The notes beneath the pieces were generated by a model, which was not told the origin of the DNA, searched no databases, and saw nothing but the letters and a program-made list of their open reading frames with translations. A program made the translations under genes and the position numbers. Positions 35,162 to 46,708 of a stretch of DNA of 64,000 nucleotides are shown piece by piece (the first letter of the stretch is position 1; every line of letters begins with the position of its first letter). This stretch comes from Zelopaecilomyces penicillatus. Lineage: Eukaryota; Ascomycota; Sordariomycetes; Hypocreales; Pseudodiploosporaceae. The stretch lies in the NCBI GenBank assembly GCA_005765155.1, contig VCCP01000007.1, positions 2,125,501 through 2,189,500 on the forward strand, given 5' to 3'.

Positions 35162-37535
35162 ATGATGAACAAGATGCGGCAACAGCACGCGACAATAGAG
35201 AGGACGAGCGTTGAGAAATGGCGTTTAAAAGACGACGACACTCGGCATCGGTGGGTGTATCTCGAAGACGAGGCTGCCCTCCGCGCTTGGCCGCAAAGCT
35301 ATGCAGATAAATACTTTCTCGGGTTGGACTTGGTATTACAATTCTTCCTTCCTCCGGGGCGGGCGCCTTTTGAGAATGATCTCAACAAACTGATAGCTAT
35401 AGTAGAAACTTCCCAACCTGCCGCGAGCAGCAACACCGCTGGCCGCGGCGCACAACGCGCTGACTTTTTTTGAGAAGTTGCAGTTGCCGACTGGACATTG
35501 GGGATGTGACAGCGGCGGGCCCATGGCATTTTGCGCCCCCATCATCATCGCTTGGTTTGTTACGGAAACGCCGATACCTGACCATGTTGCCACAGAGCTC
35601 AAAGCATACCTCGCATCCAAGGCCAATCGCGATGGCGGCTGGGGTATAAACAGCACGGGTGAGAGCACCGTAACCGGCACAGCCATCAATTATATCGTCA
35701 TGAGAATTCTTGGAATGCGCCCTGACGACCCCCTCATGGCCAGCGCCCGAGCTTTCCTCGAGTCCCAAGGCGGGGCCGTACGCTCGTCGATCTGGGGCAA
35801 GCTGTGGATGGCCGTTATGGGCATCGTTGATTGGGATATTGTCCATCCGATCCCTACGGAAATCTGGCTTCTGCCCGAGTGGCTGCCATTCCATCCCTGG
35901 AGGTTCTATGCCGAGATTCGCATTGCCAGCCAGCCCATGGGCTATCTGTACTCCAAGAGGTGGCAGTACAAGGAAACCAAGTTTACTACTTTGCTGCGGG
36001 AAGAGCTGCTTGCCCAGCCATACGCCACGATGTCGTGGGGGAAGCATCGAAACCAGGTGGCTCCAGGCGATCTTGCGCAACCTCAATCCTGGGCCATGGG
36101 AGGCCTGCAGTGGATTTATCTGAACATATGGAAGCCTTACTTCCTCACCGAGTCGCTCAAGGAGAGGGCTGATTCTCGAGTCAACGAGCTGATGCACATG
36201 CAAGCCATCAATTCCAGCTACGGAGGCATTGCCGCCACGGACGCGCCCTTGTCAACCATAATCGCCTACTTTCGCGACGGCCCGGACTCTCCAACCTTTA
36301 AGCGCTACTTGGACAAGCTGCAAGAATACCTGTGGATGTCGGGCGAGGGAATGCTGATCAACAGCACAAACGGGAGCCAGTCGTGGGACACGGCATTTAT
36401 CGTGCAAGGCGTCTGCGCAACCGGCCTGCACCTCGACGACCGCTGGAGAGGGATGCTCCTCAAGGCACTTGAAATGCTTGAGCAGCACCAACTCAGAGCA
36501 GACGTTGCCCATCCAGAGAAATGCTATCGGCAGCAAAGAAGAGGTTGCTGGACCTTAAGCAACAAGTATCAGGGATTTGCCGTCAGCGACTGTACCGCCG
36601 AGGCGTTGAGAGCCGTGATCATGCTGCAGACCAGCGGCAAATATCCTCGTCTCTTGGATGACCAACGCCTGTTTGACGCCGTAGACTCGATGATTCTGTA
36701 TCAGAACAACACGGGCGGCGTGTCTGCCTTTGAAGCACGAAATGGCAGCCCGTACCTCGAGCTCCTCAACATATCAGAGATGTGGTCCAACTTCATGGTG
36801 GACTACGACTATCCCGAATGCACGGCCTCATGCGTCGCCGCCATCTGTCTCTTTCAGCGCCACTGGCCTGAATACAGAAAGCAGGACCTGGACAACTTTG
36901 TACGGCGCGGTATCCAGTGGATCAAGTCCCAGCAGCTAAGCGACGGGAGCTGGTACGGAAGCTGGGGGATTTGCTACACCTACGGCACCATGTTTGCATT
37001 GGAGGGTTTGGCAGCAGGTGCGGAGAAGTATTCCAACAGCCTGAGCTCGCGGCGCGCATGCCACTTTTTGGTTTCAAAACAGCGGGAAGACGGAGGGTGG
37101 TCTGAAATCATACAAGTAAGTTTGTTGCTGTTGCTGTTGCTGTTACTATTGCTGTGGCAAACGACAGACAATCAATCTCTATACGTGATATGAAGACAAG
37201 CCAAAACTAACCACTAGTCGAAACAGGGTTGTGCTGCTCACAAGTATATCGAGGACCCGCAGGGTTCGCTTGTCGTTCAAACCGCTTGGAGCGTCATTGG
37301 ATTGATGGCCGCCGAGTATCCAGACGTCGAGCCTATCAAGCGCGGCATTCAACTGCTTATGCGTCGGCAGCAGGGGAATGGCGAGTGGCTAGAAGAGGCC
37401 ATTCCTGGATCTTTCCATGGGTCCTGCTCATTCTCTTATCCAAACTACAAGTTTGCATTTACCCTTCGAGCGCTCGGCGACTTCGCAGCCCTGTATCCCG
37501 AAGAAAAGGACATGGTGAAAGACGTAGAATTCTGA
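35162..37535 (+). CDS. Oxidosqualene cyclase (triterpene synthase), lanosterol-synthase family
   Basis: Cyclises 2,3-oxidosqualene to a tetra- or pentacyclic triterpene. Three exons (35162-35332, 35406-37115, 37227-37535) join in phase to 729 residues, normal for the family. The N-terminus has WPQSYADKYFLGL, then LPTGHWGCDSGGP. The catalytic acid motif VSDCTAEA is intact (Asp452), with its partner Cys in YPECTASC. QW-type repeats (DGGWGINS, DGSWYGSWGICYTYGT, DGGWSE) are present. SYPNYKFAF closes the C-terminal active-site wall. Several pocket positions depart from lanosterol synthases: Glu227 for the catalytic His, Phe499 for the paired Tyr, Trp517, His691 and Phe696. A dedicated secondary-metabolite cyclase is therefore more likely than housekeeping ERG7. 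Intron 2 carries a TTGCTG repeat and stays open in frame for 26 codons. It forms a divergent pair with the first P450. Confidence 0.93.
37124..37156 (+). repeat. TTGCTG microsatellite in cyclase intron 2
   Basis: Imperfect (TTGCTG)n within the 111-nt intron. It would read as a poly-Leu stretch if the intron were retained. The exon boundaries are supported by recovery of the family sequence on both sides. Confidence 0.75.
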
Positions 37536-38098
37536 GCATCACCTATAACTAAGCACACGACTTTATTTGCTGTGACTTGATAAGTTTAATACTTTGAAAA
37601 AGTAAACCAGTTTAGGTTAGTAGACTGAATAGCTGTACCGATGTCTTTTTCTCATATCAAGTGCTTACAGCTTCCGCGGATCCATAGCAAGCTTGGCACT
37701 CTTCGACAGTAACTCACTGACAAAAACCGTTTACTTTTTGCTTGTTATTAGGATCGCAAACTTTGGAGTAGATCACAGAGCTGGCTAAGCCGAGCCTAGC
37801 ACTGGTAGAAACAAGAACAATTGTAAAAGAAAATTTGGCAAGAAACAATAGAACTGATAGCAATATAAAGTTGAAAGCTGAGTGATAAAATATGGCATTA
37901 ACTTCACTAGTGATCCATTGATAATTAAGTTTGTTCCCCGTATTAAACCTTCTCCCATTCTATTTTTAATCCCATAAAATCAAAACTTTTGTTTTTCCGT
38001 CATGTCGTACAAGCCCAGCCATTATGTGAGAGCCTTTATACAAAGAGCTGAGCACAGTAAAAAGTCGAATTGCTCAAGCACCCATCAAGTAAATCCCT
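37536..38098. other. Convergent intergenic, cyclase to small secreted protein
   Basis: AT-rich 3' region shared by the cyclase and the minus-strand small secreted protein gene. No coding signal. Confidence 0.5.
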
Positions 38099-38416
38099 TT
38101 ACAGGCAGATGCCCTGGCTGTCGGCACAGCCCTGGTTGGCCTTGCAAGGATCAGTGGGATGGTCGTAGCAGGCCATGCCGGAAGGGCAAGACTGGCCCAT
38201 GAAGCCGCGGCATCGGGGCTGCTCCTTGGAGATGCAGATGCTGGTCTTGCTGACGCCGTTGCTGTTGATGGGCTGGCGAGGGTCGGGCAGGCACTGGACG
38301 TTGACGGCGTCCTTGCACATGTTGGGTCTGGGAGTGCGGCCACCGCACTGAGGGTAGGACTTGGCAGAGACGACAGTGAGGGCCGCGGCGGCGACGAGGA
38401 GAGTGTTGAAGAGCAT
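38099..38416 (-). CDS. Small secreted cysteine-rich protein
   Basis: Single exon, 105 residues. Residues 1-18 (MLFNTLLVAAAALTVVSA) form a signal peptide. The mature part of about 87 residues has ten cysteines, consistent with five disulfides, in the order CGG, MC, QC, IC, RC, SC, AC, PC, GC, IC. No enzymatic motif is visible and I do not recognise a named family; size and Cys content fit effector-like or antimicrobial-like secreted proteins of fungi. A TATA element lies about 135 nt upstream on this strand. It sits in the gap between the two blocks of biosynthetic genes, with no obvious role in the pathway. Confidence 0.78.
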   Translation of the reverse strand: MLFNTLLVAAAALTVVSAKSYPQCGGRTPRPNMCKDAVNVQCLPDPRQPINSNGVSKTSICISKEQPRCRGFMGQSCPSGMACYDHPTDPCKANQGCADSQGICL

Positions 38417-38548
38417 GATGAATAGAGGTGGTTGGTTGTTGAAGTGTGGTTTGAGGAGTGTTTGAGAGTTGGTTGTGAGTGTTGTAGATGAGATGATGAG
38501 ATGAGTGTGTGTGATGAGAAGAAAGAATTAGACGGGTAGAAAAGGAGG

Positions 38549-38557
38549 CTATATATA
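38549..38557 (-). promoter_or_regulatory. Candidate TATA box of the small secreted protein gene
   Basis: A TATATATA element on the minus strand about 135 nt upstream of the start codon at 38416, followed by a long CT/CA-rich leader. The sequence is seen; its role is inferred. Confidence 0.4.
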
Positions 38558-41043
38558 AGAAAGAAAGAGTAATGGAAAACTCTTACTCGATAGAACTTGT
38601 GCAAATGAACGTTCAACAACGTTCCGGCACGCACCGGAGTGAGCACACGATCCAGGCAGAAGCTGAGAAAACATCGTCACTCCCCCTGTTCGTTCAGTCC
38701 AACGGCATATGCAATGTCGATTCTAGTTCCTCCGGCAATCCCATGTACCGAAAAGCAGCAGCATCCAGAAACTCACATCCACTAATACAAGGGGCGTAGC
38801 TGAGTGGAACCTTTGACCTGCATTAGGCTTTTGCCTCTCCCGCTGTCTTGGCCAGGAACATGACCCACGAGGGGGGCGTGAAACTAAATTTTCCATCTGT
38901 CAAGGCCACGCCCCCAGGCATCATAGGCACAGCGATCATTTCTTCGGATCATCGGGACAGCCATTAGCAGCTATAGAGCCGGATTTTTTTTCTGTTCATA
39001 TATTACATACATATGTGGGAGAGTGGATATAGGACGGGTCTGGTGTGGTGGATGCCGGTGGGTGTGATGGAGACGAGTGTGGAAAGAAACACAAACGGGT
39101 CTAAGCTCGGGTGGGTAGAACTGTTCTTTTTTCTGGTTTGCATACCCGAGCCGTTAAATGCCTGCTTGTACTGCCGTATGTAGTACGGTTTTACGTATAG
39201 GAAATGGTAGGTTAAGATGAGACCCAGGCCGGGCCGCGGAATTGGCTCATCAAGCTGTTTGGCTAACATTATTTACCAAACACCTTATGCCGCTTGAGAC
39301 ATCTGTAGTACTACAATGTACCTGACGTACAGTAAATGTAATTGTGATTTACGATACATGTTTAAGGTCATCTTGATGTAAAACAACAGATTGTCATGAC
39401 ATCCCTGGATCACTGTAGGGTAACCAACTCTCATGCTGTGAAATAAGCTACGAGTCAAGCATGTGTGGCTCGGGATGTCGCTGTTGGTCACCAACAATCT
39501 ATCTACGGAAACGACCAAGCCTCGGATCCTCGGGCGTGATCTTTGTCATTGAGTCTCGATGTTCATCTAAGCAACGAAAATAGGGCGGGACACGGCGAAC
39601 GGCGGGGCAAATCACTCTGCACAAAAGCTACCCATTACATCACATCAACCAGTTTGAAGAACTTTTCAGAGATGCAAAACGCCCGTTGAGGAACTTTAGT
39701 GTACTACATAGAAGCTTCCATGTACCAAAGTCTAGATCTCTCGTAAAACGTTCCCGTCGAGAAAGCAAGTGAGTGTAACTCTTACATAGTACATAGTACG
39801 GACCTGCAGAACCTGCCGGAGCCGAATGCTGGTCTGTGTGTTGCACGCGGCTACATATGGAGACTTGGTTATTGGTTAGCCTACCAAGGTATAGTGATTA
39901 CATACCTACAGTTGATGAGGTTACATTGTGAATTTTTTCTGTGCTGATTTTTCTTTTTGTTCTGTCACGATCCGATGATAGCCTGCTGACTGTGCGTGTG
40001 TGAGATTTTCAAGACTTTTGTATCCCACAACAGCGCGGGCGGGTGAAGACGGCTTTTGAAGGCATAACCGTGATTTGATGCAGATTCTGATTGCTGGTGC
40101 CTAAGTGATGGGAAAACGGCTATTCATACAAAGTACACACCGAATTGCGGTTATTCCATCTATTATTAGAGCCTCAAAGATTACAAGAGACACAACTACA
40201 GCGGTGCTTCAATTCGTGAGCATCTTTTAGCACCTTGTTGCCATTATAAGTGCCGCTTACATGAAAGTGCGCCCCTTGAAGATTCGATGCCTTTTAGCAA
40301 CCACGATATTTTAGTCAAGCCCTATAGGTGGGCGGGCAGCACAACTCGGTTGAGTTAGGCAGGTAGCATGAAAAATTTTAACCTTTTTTTTTGTGTGTAT
40401 CCGCTGTGCAAGATCCGATGTGGGCGCGCGGCCTGCAAGGAAGTGGATTGGAGGGACGGAGGTGTGGTAGACAAGGGGGTGGGTGTAAGAGAGATGCGAA
40501 CGAACAGTCGTACCAATGAGAAGCTCTTTTTGGGTACTTTATTCAGCATGTGAGATTGGAAAGTAAGGATTGAATCATCAAGCATGGAATGGTCGCTGCG
40601 TATTCTCGGGTTTAATGTCCAGACATGTCTAGACGAAAGGAAGAGTTTTCTGGGTTGGTGAAAGGATCGTGATGCAAGTGGCAAGGGGGCGAAGCAGTTC
40701 TTTTCGGTACGACGATCCCGCAGTAATTCCCCGTTGGCTGTGTAACCTTGACAAGGAGTCTACAGTGCTGTATGAATGAAGATGCCAAAGTAGAGAAACG
40801 AGTCTTTGACTGTAATTGTTTCTAATACAAGTTCATACCCTTTAGCTTCACACCACCACAAACGACCGTTTGAAGCCAGACACAACCACCGTAGTGTCAG
40901 CTCGGCTTAAGAGTATTCTCAAGGCGTTCTCGAAAACGGGACTTGGACGGGCGGCAATTCGTTGGGATGGAGCCCAGATGCAGGCACCGGCACATGCTGC
41001 ATTGGTTTCTCAGCAGTAAACTAGGACGGCCAATGCCGAGGGG

Positions 41044-41045
41044 GT

Positions 41046-41078
<33 letters not shown>
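41044..41078. repeat. TG dinucleotide microsatellite
   Basis: Near-perfect (TG)n of about 35 bp with one TA interruption near its start. Confidence 0.92.
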
Positions 41079-42504
41079 GGCTGAGTTAGATCCTAGCACT
41101 AGGCTACGCCTTATTACTTATTTTCTCCGTGTGCATTGTCATTGGGCCTGTTGTAAGTTGTCAAATTGTGGATGAAATGGGTGGACGAACATGACGGATT
41201 GCCGGCGACATTGCCGGTTGTGCTACGCTGCGCCGCGCTTGCCGAGTTCTCACAATGACAATGACCAGTATTACTGCTTGATTGAAAAATTCAAGACTTC
41301 TAGTCATGTCCTTGTTGTATAAGCGTGCACGCACGAATCGGCGGATGAGTGGGCTGACGAAAACTTTACGGATGCACAAGCATGCATGCACAAAAGTGCT
41401 GTAAGTCATGAGAACCTTGCAAAGGTCCAAGGTGTTCTCAAAATAATCTGCGATATCCGATCGCATGCATCTGTAGAGAGGAGTTCAAGTCTGGCGTTTG
41501 AACTAGGATTGGAGCTCTACCGTATATAACGTCTAGCAGCGCGACTGAACGGGAGCCGCCATGCTTGATAGGAAGTTGAACTGCATCAAGGGATATACTG
41601 TAAAGTCGTTGAAAGCAGTTTAGGATTCTCTCTCGATATTATTACTTGGTCTGCTACATCTTGTGATATCACCAAAGTTTTCGACAGTAGACTGGACGAC
41701 AATAACCACCAAGTCGTGATTTAATCGCCTAAACACGCTGTCTCGCCAGATATTATATACACATACGTATTGAAATGAACATGGCCCGGCCATCTTTCTT
41801 TTCTTGCCAGCTTAAAATGTGGAAAAAAGTATGCTGCTGTGAAGTACACTGGATTACCATTAGAGCAAATTCTATTATGGAAAAGTGCCTGCTACACCTG
41901 CGGTATCGCAACTTTAAATTTCCACAAAAAAAAGATTAAGAAAAAAGACTGACGGGAAGAAGAGGCCAACTCTATTATACGCACTTGCTACATACATGTC
42001 GAAGGATCCTAATCAAGCAAAGCGGCGAAGCAGTGCAAACCACCAACTGGCAATTGATCAATCTAACAATAGCTTTGCTTGCCTCAAAGAGCGCTGCTCG
42101 AAGTATACATTAGCGATTTCCAGCGATTTCCGGCGATTTCTCACAATAGCTGGCAACATGTTATCATTTCGTTCAGATATATAAATATACCTTATACATA
42201 TATTCTTTCCCACAACATCGAACATTTACCACATAGCAATGGACCCTTACTACACGAACATGGTTAGTGCGTGGCACCTGTCAAGCCACTCATGCGGCAT
42301 TGTACCTTGAAATGATGAACAAAAACACCTGGGTGGCTGTTTATTTTTCTTTTTTGCAAAAACCCAAATCTTGTCAATTCTTTTTAAATTCAAAGTCATG
42401 TAAATAAGATTTGTTGAACTTGAAATTTCGAAATTCCATTTTTCGTGATAGTTACAACATATTTTGTCAACTTTCACACCCACGTCAGTGAGCAACGATT
42501 AGCC

Positions 42505-43614
42505 ATGGAAGCCATGACGGACGAAGACATCCTTTCTCATTACTCTTGCATGCCTACATTTAAAAGTATGAGCCGTGGCATGGTTCGGGCCTCCAAAACT
42601 ACTATCAAGCAGCCCAGCCTTCGACAGTGGGATGTATCGTCACTCGGCCGACTGGATTGTTTCCCTGTAGAAATACTACACAACATCTTCAACAGGCTTG
42701 ACTTTGGCTCTCTATAACGACTCTCCCTTGTTTCTCGCCGCGGAGAAGAAGTGCTAGTGACTCTACGAAGCTATTCAGCCATGAAGAAGCACGCCTCAGA
42801 TGTCTTGGCAGCGCTCAGCAAAATGAGGATACTGCACATGCATTCCGCTAACACGCTGTACGCAGCCCTTTGTTCAAGCGTTTGTGTCTCATGCGGTAAC
42901 TTTGGCGCCTTTATTCAACTGATGATGAGCGAGAGATGCTGCTGGCGATGTCTGAGTTACAACCAGGCGCTGTGGGTGATGCCGAGATCTGACGCGATGA
43001 GATGTTTCCGTCTTTCGACGCAGCTGATGAAGGCAATACCAACTGCACGAAGCATCCCTGGAGAATACTTTGTCGGGGCTTACATCAAGCGTAGCAAACC
43101 GTGTCGACTAGTCAGCGTGCGAGATGTCGTGAGATTAGCACTGAAGCTTTGGGGCTCGATGCAGCCTCTGACGGATCGAATGCGAGAGGCGTCGGTGTTT
43201 GAGCGGACATCACAATATTGGTTGTATTTATTGCGCACCAAACCGATGTTTGAAAATCACAACCCGCACTTTGTGGCATCATCAATTTCACGCATGCCAA
43301 CGGACTTTTCCAACGGCATGGCATCAATGCCGTTCCCCTTTGTTTCGCCTTCGCCCAGTGCAGACCCCAACCCTGACCCTGATCGAGGGCGTTGGTGCCT
43401 TGGCTGTATATGGCTCTACGAAGAAGGGGAGGACATGGATACGGCAGTTCATGAGTGGACAAGAACTGGGTTTCTGGCACATTCGAAAGTCTGTAGTGGC
43501 ATCACGCAAATGTTGGCGGCTGGTCCGAGAGAGTTTCAAGAGATGCCTTGGGAGATGTCTAGAAGTCTCAGTAAATATCTAGCAATCTCTGTGAGTATCT
43601 GGCAATCTCCATAG
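42505..43614 (+). pseudogene. F-box protein gene broken by one in-frame stop
   Basis: One reading frame runs from the ATG at 42505 to the stop at 43612-43614, interrupted only by TAA at 42715-42717. The F-box spans the break: LDCFPVEILHNIFNRLDFGSL before it and RLSLVSRRGEEVL after it, in the same frame and with normal F-box spacing, so the stop replaces a single residue. Downstream, CVSCGNFGAFIQLM followed by CCWRCLSYN resembles the Cys-rich segment of many fungal F-box proteins. A CAA codon changed to TAA (a C-to-T change at CpA) is the simplest cause. It may be a recent pseudogene, or the downstream part (from 42751) may still be translated. Intact relatives would act as SCF ubiquitin-ligase substrate adaptors. 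Confidence 0.72.
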
Positions 43615-44304
43615 ATGTATAGCAATCTCTATAGATATCTAGCTTGGACTATCTATTAAGTAAGAAGAATCCCAAACGTGCATCACCACCACATCAGCAC
43701 ACCAGATGAGAACCATTGTGCAAGCAACAAAAGGAAGTCACCCTGCCAACTCACCATTGTAGATCCCCGTCCACTAAAATAAACAAGAGAGCTTGAACCC
43801 AGGTGTTTTTGTGACCATTTTAAGGTGTGATATCGCAGGAGTGGCTTGACAGGCGCACGCACTTCACTCCAATAGAATCGGTCCTAATCCAGTGTACCTC
43901 GCGGAGGCAGCATAATTCTTGCGGGTTTGGCTGAGGCATGTTCATTTTAATCTGGATATGTATATGTATATGTATACGCCTATTCTAAGATAGCGAAACT
44001 TCGTTAGAAATATCATGCGTCCTGGGATTGTGTACCATTTCTATCTTTGATACTCATCGTGCTAATACAACCACAGCCGATCGGAATGATGCTTCCTCCT
44101 ATTTCAATACATAGTTTCCTAATAAGCATCCAGTTCCTAAGATGAACGTGTATATACATGGGGAATTCTTAGGATTTTATTCTTCCTTGGATATACGCCA
44201 ACTTGGTGGAATATAACTAATGCTATCAGGCTTGATTTATCCTAGATAGGACAGAAAAGCAAGAGATTGTAGTAAAGCGTTCAGAGCATCATTCCCAACA
44301 TGGC
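43615..44304. other. Intergenic, F-box relic to second P450
   Basis: Begins with imperfect direct repeats of a TATCTAGCAATCTC-like unit (about 43,574-43,645) that also cover the end of the F-box frame. AT-rich otherwise, with no coding signal. Confidence 0.5.
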
Positions 44305-46158
44305 TCATAGCGGAACTAGGCGTACAAAACATTGGCGCGGGGTGCGCACCATTCTCTGTCTCCCCAATGGGCTATTGAGTGCTTCTGGAATAGCCTCGAA
44401 TCGAAAGCTCAGCAATAAAATGGTTAGTGTTATTCGAAGCTCTAGAAGAGCCAGCTTGGTGCCTATTCCGCGTCTGTGGTTAGATGGCAGACCTTCTCTT
44501 TTCACAATGTCAATGATGCCAACTGAAGGAACACATACCAAAACAGGCTCTCGGCCCGGCGCCAAAAGCCAAACGCGGCAACGATTTTGAGTCAAAGTTG
44601 CCTGCATCATCAAGCCATCGCTCGGGATGAAATCCATCCATGTCCTCGGAGTCCCAGGTGGTGCGGTAGTTTTTCTTTGCTTCTTGAGATATTTTGCTCC
44701 GTACCGACTCTGGAATATCGAATGGTTCCTCAGCCGCGTATCCGGTGCATAAGACTTGTGCGCCCTTGGGTATGCGGTATCCCAGAACCATTGCATCGAC
44801 TGTGGCAACGCGTGCAAGTCGGGGGATGAGATTAGCCAGTCGAACAACCTCCTCCAATGAAGCATCCATATATGGGATATTAGCCTTGATGATTTCTTCC
44901 GCGCTGGGTAGCTTTTTCGATGTACTATTCGGAAATGCGGTAAGAAGAGCTTCTCGCAACTTAGTTTGCTCGAGGGCGCTGTTTGTGAGTAGTTTGGCAG
45001 CCCATGCAAATGACATTGCTGTTGTTTCCTGGCCCTAGTAGATTATCACAGGTTAGGAAATTGTTTATAACTCGGCATAGATCAATGACTGACCGCAAGA
45101 ATCATCATGAAAAGCTCATCGTGAAGTTCTTCTGGTGTCATCGGGGTGACGTCTGGTGATTTAACCTTCTCAATGGTTGACAGTACTCGGAGCAGAGCGA
45201 GGTCTAGAGCACATGTTGCTTCATCAAACTCGGGAACCCGACTGCCGGAGAGACGCTTGAAGCGCTCCTTTGCATCCACAATTAGAGCGTTTATAGTATT
45301 GTTCTTGATGGACCAGTATCTTTTGTAAGTCGGCATCTGAAGGAGGAACCATAGATGAACTTTCGGCATGGGAGAGACTCTTATCTTTTCAATGCTCGCG
45401 TTGAGATGCTGAACCGCACGGAAGAATTCTCCCCACTCGACCATTGGCATCACAGCTTCAGCATCGATTGATGGTGGCTGCTCGACTGTTCTGGCACCTT
45501 GGCGGATCTCTCTGTATTTATTGACAACACCGTTCAAGCTCACGCCCACGACGGCATTCCAAATGACATCGAAAGTAAGTAGTTCAAAGTCATCCTTGGC
45601 ACAAAAAGGGCGGCCACCTGCAAGGGCAGATTTGGCCTTGAACAAATCTGCCAATTCCAATGCAGATTGATGCATCTTTGGAGCTACTGTTTGGTGGAGA
45701 AAGCCGGTACTCATAAAGTCCACCCAAAGCCTTCTCTGACGCTTCCACTCAGCATCAGAATGCTTGGTAATGCTCGAATGGGGAACGAATGGCTCGAAGA
45801 GGGCAAATGTCATTGGCGCGCGGATAAACTCTTTGGTTCGCATAGTCAGAATATTCTCAACTTCGCGGACGTCGTCAATGCAAATCAAAGGCTCGGAGAA
45901 GGGGCGAAGAAACAGCTGAATAACTGGAGACCCGAGCTGGCGGCATTGTTGGATGATGAATTTAGAAGGATCCTGCGTAGTATTGAGCGCATGCAATAGG
46001 TCAGGCACGTCGCCCATGATACGCTTTGCGGATCGTTTGTGGTGGGGGATGCCAGCATACGGCTGGGGATAGGCGCGGCGATACAGCCATATGAAGAGGG
46101 CAACGATGGTGCTCACAACGACATAAACGAGAGTCATCTTGAAGATGAGGGAATGCAA
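44305..46158 (-). CDS. Cytochrome P450 (second of two)
   Basis: ER-membrane monooxygenase. Three exons (46158-45094, 45034-44539, 44462-44305) give 572 residues; starting at the second Met (46137) gives 565. The N-terminal membrane helix is VYVVVSTIVALFIWLY. The first splice restores the I-helix motif AGQETT (residues 355-360). The K-helix is EVVR (417-420), HPERWLDD lies before the heme, and the heme loop is FGAGPRACFG with Cys519, completed across the second splice as GTKLALLELRI. A competing acceptor 11 nt upstream of the chosen one (CAG at 44476-44474) would bring an in-frame TAG after three codons, so I used the TAG at 44465-44463. It is not close in sequence to the first P450. Same strand as the acyltransferase upstream of it. 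Confidence 0.9.
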
Positions 46159-46708
46159 AAGTGTTGTCTACGATGATTTCCGAATGAAAACACAAGTGTG
46201 TTTGTCGGATTGTCTGCCCACTTGGGAAAGTTATTGAGCAAAGTCCTCAGATATTACTGTCTCACATTCAGCTTTGCGCCACGTCACCGAGAACATCAGC
46301 CAAAAAACGCAGCGGGGAAAGTTCGTGTGCAGAGTAGTATTTGAATTGAAATACTACACCAACTAGTTGTCACCCGAGGTGTGGGTCTGATGCTGGATGT
46401 CTGTAGCCGTATAAGACTTTCCAGAGTCAGATGCAACCCCCCAGCTGCAATCCATCAGTTCTTGGGTTTCTTTGAACGAACTCCCTTACAGGACGACAGA
46501 TTACAGGACATTGCATGCTTAGCAACACCTATTACAATCTTATAAAACACACTCTAAAAATCTGTAGATAAAAATTGATGCTACACATTCATTCGCGCTT
46601 CTTTTAATCTGCTGTTTTCTCAATCGGCGACTTGAGTTGGTCATTATTACATGAATGATCCAGGCTGTCACCTTGCTGGTCGTTTGAGGGACTTGCTCAA
46701 CCCTATGT
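46159..46708. promoter_or_regulatory. Promoter region of the second P450
   Basis: 550 bp between the 3' end of the acyltransferase gene and the P450 start on the same strand. No coding signal and no obvious TATA box. Confidence 0.4.

Larger units (their letters stand above)
38417..42504. other. Gene-free gap inside the candidate cluster
   Basis: About 4.1 kb without a gene I can support. It contains a TG microsatellite at 41,044-41,078, short direct repeats of CAGCGATTTC type near 42,117-42,140, and AT-rich patches. I see no transposase, reverse transcriptase or terminal repeat, though heavily decayed elements cannot be ruled out by eye. Confidence 0.45.

Noticed and set aside
35460..35475. 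Apparent frameshift at the T7 run in the cyclase gene
   Set aside because: A 73-nt intron (35333-35405) explains the frame change completely and restores the family sequence GLDL-KLPNLPRAATPL, so no frameshift is needed.
38793..38830. tRNA-like D-arm sequence (GTAGCTGAGTGG)
   Set aside because: No matching anticodon stem or T-loop follows and no 7-bp acceptor stem can be formed.
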